Position numbers and translations under genes: made by a program. From the NCBI GenBank assembly GCA_903854805.1, contig CAINXK010000286.1:1-5581 (forward strand): a stretch of DNA of 5,581 nt, written 5' to 3'. Below are positions 1 to 5,581 of the stretch, in pieces. Origin of the DNA: an uncultured Anaerolineae bacterium. GTDB lineage: Bacteria > Chloroflexota > Anaerolineae > Anaerolineales > Villigracilaceae. The notes below the pieces were generated by a model. That model saw only the letters and a program-made list of their open reading frames with translations, made no database searches and was not told the origin of the DNA. Position 1 is the stretch's first letter, and each line of letters opens with the position of its first letter.

Positions 1-426
1 GCTGAGGGTCTCGCCGAACTTCCTGATGAAGCCCCCGGCCTGCGCCAAATGCCGGTGCGCTCACCCGATGCGCGTAGCTTCTACACCCCACCCCAGCGCC
101 GCGCGCCTTTTACTCCCGATGAAATCCTCCTGCCAACTCTACACCCGGATGACTTGTTTGCCCTGCACGCCGCCACCATGCAAGATGTTACTCAGGCTTT
201 TTCGCCTGATAAGGTTAATCGTAAAGTGCTCGGCTTTTTCAATAGCCATAAACGCCTGCATCTTAGCGAAATCCCCATTGAAATTCGTGGCGATCTGCAC
301 TGGCTGACCACAATCATCGCCTACGCCCACCATCCCGAAGTCAGTTACGGTCTGGAAGTGGTGGCGGGGGAGGCGGTGAGAGTCGGGGATTTCAAGGTTG
401 CGTCCTTCGACTTGATCCGTTTATAA
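1..426 (+). CDS. jetA: JetA-like kleisin subunit of Wadjet, C-terminal fragment (5' end outside window)
   Basis: The frame is open from base 1 and ends at TAA 424-426, giving the last 141 residues. A Met at 49 is internal, since the frame has no stop before it and JetA proteins are several hundred residues long. In the Wadjet complex JetA is the kleisin-like (MksF-type) subunit that bridges the SMC heads and binds the KITE dimer. The visible part has a proline- and arginine-rich linker (about residues 17-45). A compact helical segment follows, containing GFFNSHKRLHLSEIPIEIRGDLHWLTTIIAYAHH without the extended tail, and the protein closes with a short beta-rich end (DFKVASFDLIRL). This pattern of a helix, a 'pre-acidic' LSEIPI turn and a terminal DF-x-V strand resembles the DUF5716-type JetA C-terminus as I remember it. 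The assignment rests mainly on its place directly before jetB-jetC-jetD. The fragment alone would be hard to name. It is the first visible gene of the operon. Confidence 0.72.
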   Translation, partial: AEGLAELPDEAPGLRQMPVRSPDARSFYTPPQRRAPFTPDEILLPTLHPDDLFALHAATMQDVTQAFSPDKVNRKVLGFFNSHKRLHLSEIPIEIRGDLHWLTTIIAYAHHPEVSYGLEVVAGEAVRVGDFKVASFDLIRL

Positions 427-480
427 ATCAAGAGTATCGTTCCAAGCGCCCAATTCATCCATCAAACCATCAGGCAGCTC

Positions 481-1119
481 ATGTCCTTTTCCCCCGAAAG
501 CATTCTTGTCGAAATCCCCGAAAAATCCCGCCGTGACGCGCCGCGCATTGTCAACCGCCTGCTCGGGCAGACTTTTCTCTATCAGGATGTGGACACCGAT
601 AAAGATGATTATTACTTCGTCTATCGGCATCGCGCCGTTTTTGACGGACTGCTCGGTTTGGTTGGTTTCAGCCTGCTGCATGACGATTATCACCGTATTT
701 TTCAGGCCGTTTCCGATTTTAGTTATTGCCGTGCCCGCTACAAACTCGATGAAAGTCTGATGATTGTCGTTCTGCGCAAATTGTACGAGGAGAAAATCGA
801 ACATCTCAGCCTGGTCAACGACCCGGTGGTCACGATTGGTGAAGTCCGTGAGGAATATCGTACCATTACCGGCAAAGAACGTGACCTTGGCATCATTCAA
901 TATGAAGCCCTTTTGCGCCGTCTGCGTTCTATCGGACTGATTGATACTCTGAATGGCCGTTCCATTGACGTGCGCGATTCTGAATCCCGTTTGCGCCTGC
1001 GCGGTTCGGTGAAATTGATTCTGCCCATCCAATCTGTGGACGAGTTGGAAGCCTGGCTCAGGAAGTATCGGGCGGGCGGGGACGATTTTGAAAATAATGA
1101 AGATGAAGGATCCTTATGA
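481..1119 (+). CDS. jetB: JetB, KITE/MksE-like subunit of Wadjet (DUF4194-type)
   Basis: Complete 212-residue protein, a usual size for JetB/MksE-type subunits. JetB forms a dimer of tandem winged-helix domains that binds the kleisin JetA and helps hold DNA in the SMC motor. Residues about 15-100 look like the first winged-helix domain (PRIVNRLLGQTFLY, then YYFVYRHRAVFDGLLGLVGF). Residues about 90-182 contain the LRKLYEE helix, a VTIGEVREEY segment and a second winged helix (YEALLRRLRSIGLI, with a basic strand LRLRGSVKLILPI). The C-terminal tail (201-209) is acidic. ATG 481 is the only ordinary start between the jetA stop and the conserved body. Its ribosome site is weak (AGG at 472-474, six bases away), so translation may depend on jetA. 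The 3' end overlaps jetC by four bases (ATGA, 1116-1119), which implies translational coupling. The family call is strong from size, fold pattern and neighbour. Confidence 0.85.
   Translation: MSFSPESILVEIPEKSRRDAPRIVNRLLGQTFLYQDVDTDKDDYYFVYRHRAVFDGLLGLVGFSLLHDDYHRIFQAVSDFSYCRARYKLDESLMIVVLRKLYEEKIEHLSLVNDPVVTIGEVREEYRTITGKERDLGIIQYEALLRRLRSIGLIDTLNGRSIDVRDSESRLRLRGSVKLILPIQSVDELEAWLRKYRAGGDDFENNEDEGSL
1105..1110 (+). promoter_or_regulatory. Ribosome binding site of jetC
   Basis: GAAGGA lies inside the last codons of jetB, five bases before ATG 1116. It is the best-placed Shine-Dalgarno-like site for the Wadjet genes in the window and supports the ATG that overlaps the jetB stop. Confidence 0.6.
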
Positions 1120-4100
1120 AGCTCCTGACCCGCATCCGTCTCGTCAATTGGCATCTGTTTGAAAATACCACGATCAACTGTCAGGGAACCACTTACTTTA
1201 TCGGCATCAACGGCGCGGGTAAATCCACCGTCCTGGATGCCGTGCAGTTTGCCTTGGTGGGTGGGCAGCGGGATGTGCGTTTCAACCAGGCTGCTCTCAG
1301 CGGTGGGAAACGTACTCTGGCTAGTTATGTGCGCGGCGAACTTGGTACCGAAGGTCAGCGTTACTTGCGTGCTGATGCCACCGGTGTGGTTGCGCTTGAA
1401 TTCAAGAATCCCGATGGTACTTTTTTCACACACGGAGCTGTCATCGATGCATATGAGGATGGCCGCAACCCGGATGTGGCTTATTTCATCGTACACAACG
1501 CCGCGCTTAACGACGATTGGTTTTTCAAATCTTCCGGTCAAGCCTTCGATACCCGTGCTTTCAAACGTCATCTCGAAAACTTCGCTTTGCCTTCCACCGC
1601 CCGTGCCCAGGTCTGGACTCGTCTCGAAGATTACCGGGTTAACCTGCTCAACCGCCTCGGGCAGCTCAAAGACACCTTTCCGGCTAAAATCGTCAAAGGC
1701 CTGGCATTTAGCCCGCTGACCGATATTCGCTCCTTCGTTCACACGTATCTGCTCGACGAAAACCTGGTGGACGTTAAAACCCTGCAAGCCCAGCTCGAAA
1801 CCCTGCGTCACTTTGAGGGCCTGGCCGCCAATGTCCGTGAACGGATTGAAAGACTCAACGCTATCGACGAACTTGATAAGGAACGCGCCGCCAACCGCCG
1901 TCGCCGCATTACCAATACCTACATCGCTCACCGTGTTCAGGCGGATATTTTCCTGAAGGAATTGTCTGACCGCCGCCTCGAACTGGATACCGTTAAACTG
2001 GCTCTTAGTCGCGCCGAACGCGAACGAGATGATCTGACACGCAGCCTGGTCTTTGCTCAATCGGCGTTGACAGATGCAGAAGTGGCTTTGCGCACTGATC
2101 AGACCGCTGTCCGCGAAAAGGAACTACGCGAGAGAATCGCCGTTCTAACCCACGACTTAACCCTTCTGCGCCAGCGCAAAGCCGAAATCGATCACGCCCT
2201 CGCCCGTGAACTCACCGACGCGAAAAAACTGCGTGACGACCTTCTTGTTGACAAACTCGAAAATCCCGCTGCCCTCGAAACCTTCATTACCGAACAGCCG
2301 GCTACAGAACAGATGACCCGCAACCTTCAGGAAGCTCTGACCTCTTTGAGCCATGCCTTTTCTCGCGACGAAGCTCTTCTCGCCGAAAAAGTCACCACTC
2401 TGCACGTCGAAGCTGCCACGCTCGAATCCGATATCCGCAAACTGCGTACCGGCGACCGAGAAGCCAGCGTCGAAGCGGAAGCTCCCAATTCCGCCAAACT
2501 GCGCCGCATGATTCGCGCCGAACTCGGTCTTGGCGCAAACGAAGTTGTTTATCTGTGCAACGAACTCAAAATCCCCGATGATTCCTGGCAGGACGCGGTG
2601 GAGGGCATTTTGGGTCTGAACCGCTTTGTGCTGCTGGTTCCCCCCGCGCAGTATGATGCGGCCATGCAGCTTTACCGTCAAAACAAATCCATCTTGCACG
2701 GCGCGACTCTCCTTGATACGGAATCCATCCTCAAGCACGAAACGCGAAGTGTCCAACGCGAGACCCTCGCCGCAGAAGTCACTACCCTCCACCCTGCCGC
2801 CCTTGCCTTCACCAATCTCATCCTCGGCAACTACACCAAATGCGAAACACTCGAACAACTTCGCCAACACCGCACGGCCGTTACCCGCGAATGTTTTGTA
2901 CGCCGTAACTATACCGACAGTCACCTCAATCCGCAGGTCTATAAACGCTGGTTCATCGGCGAACGTGCCGTGCCGCGTCAAATTGAACAGCGCCAGGCCC
3001 GGTTGGGTGAAATTGCCAGCGAAATGGTCCAACTTAATGAACGCGCCAACGCTCTACGCGAACGCCTGGCTCTCACCCGCGATAAAATCCGTCCGCTGGT
3101 GGAACTCGAAACGGCGCTGCCGATTCTCAGCCGCCTTGCGCCGCTCGAAACGGAAGTGGCTACCTTTGAGAACGAACTCTCCGGTTTGGACACCCGCTCC
3201 ATCGACTCACTCAGAGCCGAAGTGCAGAGTTGTCAAGCGGTGTTGCACAAAGCTCAGGGTGAGGTCTCTGCTATTGAACGCAAACTCGGTACGCTTGAAG
3301 GTGAAGTCAAACACCTTGAATCGGAAGCCATTCCTGGCTTGGAAAAATCTGCCGATGACACGCTCCAAAACGCAGAAAATTTCCTGGTTCTGGAGAACGC
3401 CGATGATGAGACCGCTTCCGATGTCCAAAAAGAATACGAACGTCGCCGCGAACGTCAGCCGCTTGAAGTCATTTTGGAAAACTCGACCAAAAAACAAAAC
3501 GATTACCAGACCGCTGAACAGCGTTCGCGCGACCGCCTGCGCGAAGCTAAGCAAGAGTATTCACTTCATTACGATTTTGGTTATGACGAAACAGAAAATG
3601 CCATCCGCTATACCGACGAGCGCAACAAGCTGATCGACTCTGAACTCCCAGGGTATGAGACCCAAATCGCCCATCAGCGCAGCTTAGCCGAGCAAGAACT
3701 GGTTGAAAACTTTATCCATCGCTTGCGCGAACAAATCGAGGATGCCCGCCAGCAACTGGCGCACCTGAATGGCACACTGGCGCATCTGCGTTTTGGTGGC
3801 GAACGCTTTGAATTTATCAACCAGCCCGCGCCGCAGGTCAAACAGGTCTACGAACTGGTCATGGACAGCCAGCAGGTGATGGGTGCGTCGCTTTTTGACT
3901 CGGATTTTCGCCAGAAGCACCAGCAGGGTTGGGATTTGCTCTTTGAGCGCCTGACCACGCACGACGACGAAAATATTGAACTGCGCGAATTGCAGGATTA
4001 TCGCAACTATTTGCAGTACGATATCCGCATCCATTATCCAAATGGTGACCGCGCTCTCTTGAGCCAGATCAATGCAAAAAAATCGGGAGGCGAAACGACC

Positions 4101-4412
4101 ACACCTTTTTACGTGGCGATGGCGGCCTCCTTTGCCCAGGCATACCGTTTGAACCAGCCGCGCCCATCCGATACCATTCGTCTGGCGCTCTTCGACGAAG
4201 CTTTTGGGAAAATGGACACCGCCCGCACCGCCAGCGCGCTCCAATTCATGCGCCAAGCCGGTTTGCAAGTGTTGCTCGCCACCCCGCCTGATAAATCTGG
4301 CTCACTGCTGCCGTATGTCGACAGCGTTTGCACCGTTGTTCGCAAAAACAATCATTCATTTGTGATTGAGATTGACAAGAGTGAGATGATTGCGGAATTG
4401 GAGAAAGAATAA
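1116..4412 (+). CDS. jetC: JetC, SMC-like ATPase motor of Wadjet
   Basis: Complete 1098-residue protein with full SMC/Rad50-type architecture. The N-terminal head starts RIRLVNWHLFENTTI and carries Walker A GINGAGKST at residues 30-38 (bases 1203-1229). It is followed by an arginine-containing segment, RTLASYVRGELG. A charged coiled coil runs from about 235 to 455. A globular hinge spans about 460-620 (LRRMIRAELGLG to YKRWFIGERA). The returning coiled coil covers about 620-890. The C-terminal head has the ABC signature SGGE at 990-993 and Walker B LALFDEAFGKMD, with Asp1027 and the presumed catalytic Glu1028. It ends with an ATPPDKSGSLLPYVD segment. ATP binding joins the two heads, and in studied Wadjet systems this motor extrudes DNA loops to recognise small circular plasmids. 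No frameshift or missing ATPase motif is seen, so it should be functional. The N-terminus differs from the type I form I know, favouring type II or III. MukB, SbcC or RecF-type proteins are less likely, given the neighbours and the hinge. Confidence 0.93.
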   Translation: MKLLTRIRLVNWHLFENTTINCQGTTYFIGINGAGKSTVLDAVQFALVGGQRDVRFNQAALSGGKRTLASYVRGELGTEGQRYLRADATGVVALEFKNPDGTFFTHGAVIDAYEDGRNPDVAYFIVHNAALNDDWFFKSSGQAFDTRAFKRHLENFALPSTARAQVWTRLEDYRVNLLNRLGQLKDTFPAKIVKGLAFSPLTDIRSFVHTYLLDENLVDVKTLQAQLETLRHFEGLAANVRERIERLNAIDELDKERAANRRRRITNTYIAHRVQADIFLKELSDRRLELDTVKLALSRAERERDDLTRSLVFAQSALTDAEVALRTDQTAVREKELRERIAVLTHDLTLLRQRKAEIDHALARELTDAKKLRDDLLVDKLENPAALETFITEQPATEQMTRNLQEALTSLSHAFSRDEALLAEKVTTLHVEAATLESDIRKLRTGDREASVEAEAPNSAKLRRMIRAELGLGANEVVYLCNELKIPDDSWQDAVEGILGLNRFVLLVPPAQYDAAMQLYRQNKSILHGATLLDTESILKHETRSVQRETLAAEVTTLHPAALAFTNLILGNYTKCETLEQLRQHRTAVTRECFVRRNYTDSHLNPQVYKRWFIGERAVPRQIEQRQARLGEIASEMVQLNERANALRERLALTRDKIRPLVELETALPILSRLAPLETEVATFENELSGLDTRSIDSLRAEVQSCQAVLHKAQGEVSAIERKLGTLEGEVKHLESEAIPGLEKSADDTLQNAENFLVLENADDETASDVQKEYERRRERQPLEVILENSTKKQNDYQTAEQRSRDRLREAKQEYSLHYDFGYDETENAIRYTDERNKLIDSELPGYETQIAHQRSLAEQELVENFIHRLREQIEDARQQLAHLNGTLAHLRFGGERFEFINQPAPQVKQVYELVMDSQQVMGASLFDSDFRQKHQQGWDLLFERLTTHDDENIELRELQDYRNYLQYDIRIHYPNGDRALLSQINAKKSGGETTTPFYVAMAASFAQAYRLNQPRPSDTIRLALFDEAFGKMDTARTASALQFMRQAGLQVLLATPPDKSGSLLPYVDSVCTVVRKNNHSFVIEIDKSEMIAELEKE

Positions 4413-4462
4413 TGTTTCGTCCACTCCGCTGTGCTTCGGGCTTACCTGTTGCGAATTCCGCA
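4391..4462 (+). repeat. Nine-base inverted repeat spanning the jetC/jetD junction
   Basis: TGCGGAATT at 4391-4399, within the last jetC codons, is perfectly complementary to AATTCCGCA at 4454-4462, just before the jetD start. The loop is 54 bases and contains the jetC stop and most of the mini-ORF. In mRNA the pairing would place the jetD start just outside the stem. There is no U-run after the second arm, so it does not look like an intrinsic terminator. It may modulate jetD translation or be chance. Confidence 0.35.
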
Positions 4463-4468
4463 GATTGA
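4412..4468 (+). other. 18-codon mini-ORF between jetC and jetD (possible translational coupling leader)
   Basis: ATG 4412 shares its A with the jetC TAA stop (TAATG) and has a good GGAG site at 4400-4403, eight bases upstream. It encodes 18 residues (MFRPLRCASGLPVANSAD) and stops at TGA 4466-4468, in the same frame as jetD. That stop is followed directly by GTG 4469 and ATG 4472. The arrangement fits a short coupling ORF that hands terminating ribosomes to jetD, which lacks its own ribosome site. The alternative is that jetD originally began at 4412 and the TGA is a nonsense mutation. However, the peptide does not resemble a JetD N-terminus, and the JetD-like sequence begins after 4472. The peptide itself is probably not functional. 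Confidence 0.4.
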
Positions 4469-4471
4469 GTG

Positions 4472-5581
4472 ATGGTAGAGATTACTTTTAGTCCATCACC
4501 TGATGTAATTGTCGTGCTGAATAATTTGCTCGACATCTATGAACGCCGCATCTCTAAAAACGGAACCTATCCTTTCGGGGCGAAGCAGAGTGGGCGCTCG
4601 ATCAAAGTCAACCTGACTGACATCTCTCTCCCCTGCTACTACTCCCAAATCGATCCCCATGCTCGCTTTATTGCCAATGAACAATTACAAAATCTGGAAC
4701 GCGTTGGTCTCGTTAAACTTGTCTGGATTCCCGGTGAAACTGGTCATTTGCTCGAAGCGGTTATCTTAAAAACAGAACAGGCAGCGGATAACCTCGCAGC
4801 GGAACGGAGCCTGTATCAACTTCTCCAGCGTTCAGCCAAAACTGACCAACGGTCCCATCTCGAAAACCTGCTGCTCGCCGACAAATTCCGTTTTGTTGAT
4901 GACTGGCGCGCGCGGGCACTGCGCCAGGTTTTGATGAATCTCCGCGCCGGGAAATCTCCCGTGCCCTTTAGCCTGGCCGACACTGATCTGGACACAGACC
5001 TGCTGACCGTTATGGAGGCTGTCTCCGCACTCCAGACAGAAACCCCCTACCGGGTTTTTAGCGTCCGTATTTTCAACGACAGCAAGCGCCTCGAAGTGCT
5101 CAAAAACCAGTTCGTCAGCCTGGCCCGTCTCGGTAACCCCGAATGGAAACGTCTCCCCGCCGATGAAGTTTTACGCGAGCTCAATCTGGTCGCCAACCCC
5201 AACTACCTGCTTCTGGCGGGAAACTGGCAGCTCACCGTCACCAGCGGCGAAATTCTCAGTCTTGGCGGCTTTCTCCCCGCCATTGGTTTCCCCGCCGCCC
5301 AAACAGCCAGTCTCCAAAGCGTTGAAATTCACGCCGATGCCGTTTTGTGCATCGAAAACCTGACAACTTTTCACGAATTTATCAGGCACAACGGAACATA
5401 CCATCCCGAAACGCAGGGGAGTGGACGCAGACCAGCCTATGAGTCTGCTGAAAAAGTGGTCAAGTCCCAACCCTCCTCAGCAGCGAGAAAATCGGGTAAA
5501 AATAAGGCAATCCAACCACCAGGAGTGCCGCCATGCTCGGAAAACGCAAAGCTCAAGCCAGCCTATTTGATGCAATTGGAC
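4472..5581 (+). CDS. jetD: JetD, TOPRIM-type nuclease subunit of Wadjet, 3' part apparently replaced by an insertion sequence
   Basis: JetD is the nuclease that the JetABC motor delivers to circular DNA. From ATG 4472 (GTG 4469 is an alternative; TGA 4466-4468 bounds the frame) the protein begins VEITFSPSPDVIVVLNNLLDIYERR. It continues with an N-terminal DNA-binding-like region up to about residue 120, including a YSQIDPHARFIANEQLQNLERVGLVKLVW segment. A helical middle part follows, then a DUF2220/TOPRIM-like start: IGFPAA at 271-276 and VLCIENLTTFHEFI, with the presumed first catalytic glutamate at Glu295 (bases 5354-5356). Normally a GGxP-like strand and a GDID-type DxD motif follow, for about 380-430 residues in all. 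Here recognisable sequence fades after about residue 310 (base 5401), and from about 5438 the DNA looks like an insertion-sequence end. The frame happens to stay open to the window edge (370 codons), so a chimeric tail would be read. The gene is probably inactive, though the true JetD tail could lie beyond the element. Confidence 0.78.
   Translation, partial: MVEITFSPSPDVIVVLNNLLDIYERRISKNGTYPFGAKQSGRSIKVNLTDISLPCYYSQIDPHARFIANEQLQNLERVGLVKLVWIPGETGHLLEAVILKTEQAADNLAAERSLYQLLQRSAKTDQRSHLENLLLADKFRFVDDWRARALRQVLMNLRAGKSPVPFSLADTDLDTDLLTVMEAVSALQTETPYRVFSVRIFNDSKRLEVLKNQFVSLARLGNPEWKRLPADEVLRELNLVANPNYLLLAGNWQLTVTSGEILSLGGFLPAIGFPAAQTASLQSVEIHADAVLCIENLTTFHEFIRHNGTYHPETQGSGRRPAYESAEKVVKSQPSSAARKSGKNKAIQPPGVPPCSENAKLKPAYLMQLD
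5521..5525 (+). promoter_or_regulatory. Ribosome binding site of the transposase
   Basis: AGGAG lies seven bases before ATG 5533. It is a stronger site than those before jetB or jetD. It decides the transposase start and supports a switch from the jetD frame to a new gene. Confidence 0.65.
5533..5581 (+). CDS. Transposase N-terminus, IS1182-like, cut by the window end
   Basis: Only 16 codons are visible, MLGKRKAQASLFDAIG, in a different frame from jetD. The pattern Met-Leu-Gly-Lys/Thr-Arg-Lys-x-Gln-x-x-Leu-Phe is typical of the first residues of IS1182-type DDE transposases, in which a short basic start leads to a LFDA/LFEA segment before the helix-turn-helix region. None of the catalytic DDE residues is in the window, so family and integrity cannot be confirmed. 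The gene has a good ribosome site at 5521-5525 and sits about 95 bases from the presumed left end of its element, a normal spacing. The protein would cut and rejoin the element ends. An IS5- or ISL3-type transposase is the main alternative. Confidence 0.55.
   Translation, partial: MLGKRKAQASLFDAIG

Larger units (their letters stand above)
5438..5581 (+). mobile_element. Left end of an insertion sequence (IS1182-like?) inserted in jetD
   Basis: JetD-like coding is lost here, and about 95 bases of AT-richer non-family sequence precede a transposase-like start at 5533. The stretch TGAGTCTGCTGAAAAAGT (5440-5457) resembles terminal inverted repeats of insertion sequences, whose outer ends often read ACTTTTTCAGCAGACTC on the other strand. 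The exact boundary is uncertain (about 5400-5440), because the right end, its matching repeat and any target duplication lie outside the window. The transposase points the same way as the jet operon, so the element would be read in the operon direction. The presence of an element is supported jointly by the loss of JetD similarity, the IR-like motif and the transposase start. Confidence 0.6.

Noticed and set aside
421..1032. 203-codon ORF on the - strand over jetB
   Set aside because: It is antisense to jetB, whose size, fold pattern and overlap with jetC make it the real gene.
897..2060. 387-codon ORF on the - strand across the end of jetB and the start of jetC
   Set aside because: It lies antisense to two well-supported genes. 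Its translation has no recognisable domain, and such long antisense frames arise from the codon bias of the sense genes.
2157..3032. 291-codon ORF on the - strand inside jetC
   Set aside because: It is the mirror of the coiled-coil and hinge coding region, with low-complexity Phe/Gly-rich composition and no ribosome site or domain of its own.
2626..3633. 335-codon + strand ORF in another frame within jetC
   Set aside because: Its translation is Ser/Arg/Asn-rich and unstructured, a typical frame shadow. The jetC frame carries all SMC motifs without interruption.
4080..4106. SGGE signature followed by TTTP instead of the usual basic/Gln residues of SMC proteins
   Set aside because: It looked odd next to housekeeping SMC proteins, but an SGGE-x-x-TPFY pattern fits the JetC-like family, so it is not evidence of a defect.
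4413..4500. Possible intrinsic terminator after jetC
   Set aside because: The inverted repeat has a 54-base loop and no following T-run, and jetD continues the operon directly afterwards.

Overview
The window holds most of a Wadjet (JetABCD) plasmid-defence operon, all on the + strand. The order is the 3' end of jetA, complete jetB, complete jetC, then jetD. The jetD reading frame appears to be broken near its 3' end by an insertion sequence whose transposase begins in the last 49 bases. The family calls rest on gene order, protein sizes and motifs read directly from the translations. No database search was possible.

Layout: 1-426 is the last 141 codons of JetA, the kleisin-like subunit, open at the left edge. 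A 54-bp gap leads to jetB (481-1119), the KITE/MksE-like subunit (DUF4194-type). Its stop overlaps the start of jetC (1116-4412) in ATGA. JetC is an SMC-like ATPase with Walker A near the N-terminus, a long coiled coil, a central hinge, and SGGE plus Walker B motifs at the C-terminus. Next comes a 59-bp junction with an 18-codon mini-ORF and an inverted repeat. jetD follows from 4472. It encodes the nuclease subunit and reaches the first TOPRIM acidic motif (IENLTTF, around 5351-5371). Family-like sequence fades soon afterwards. From about 5438 the DNA looks like the left end of an insertion sequence, with a well-placed ribosome binding site at 5521-5525 and a transposase start at 5533.

In characterised Wadjet systems JetA, JetB and JetC form an SMC motor that extrudes DNA loops and senses small closed circles, and JetD is recruited to cut the DNA. 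Here the motor genes look intact, while the nuclease gene is probably interrupted between its first TOPRIM glutamate and the expected downstream DxD motif. The system would then be an unarmed loader unless JetD is supplied elsewhere or the element excises cleanly. JetC and JetD look more like the non-type-I branch (type II or III) than type I, but the exact subtype is not settled.

Organism: base composition is moderate and slightly GC-rich, and starts are ATG, most with weak or modest Shine-Dalgarno sites. This is a bacterial chromosome or large replicon. The style of the proteins would fit Chloroflexota (Anaerolineae-like), but this is only an impression. No tRNA, rRNA, CRISPR array or convincing terminator is visible, and any operon promoter must lie upstream of the window.
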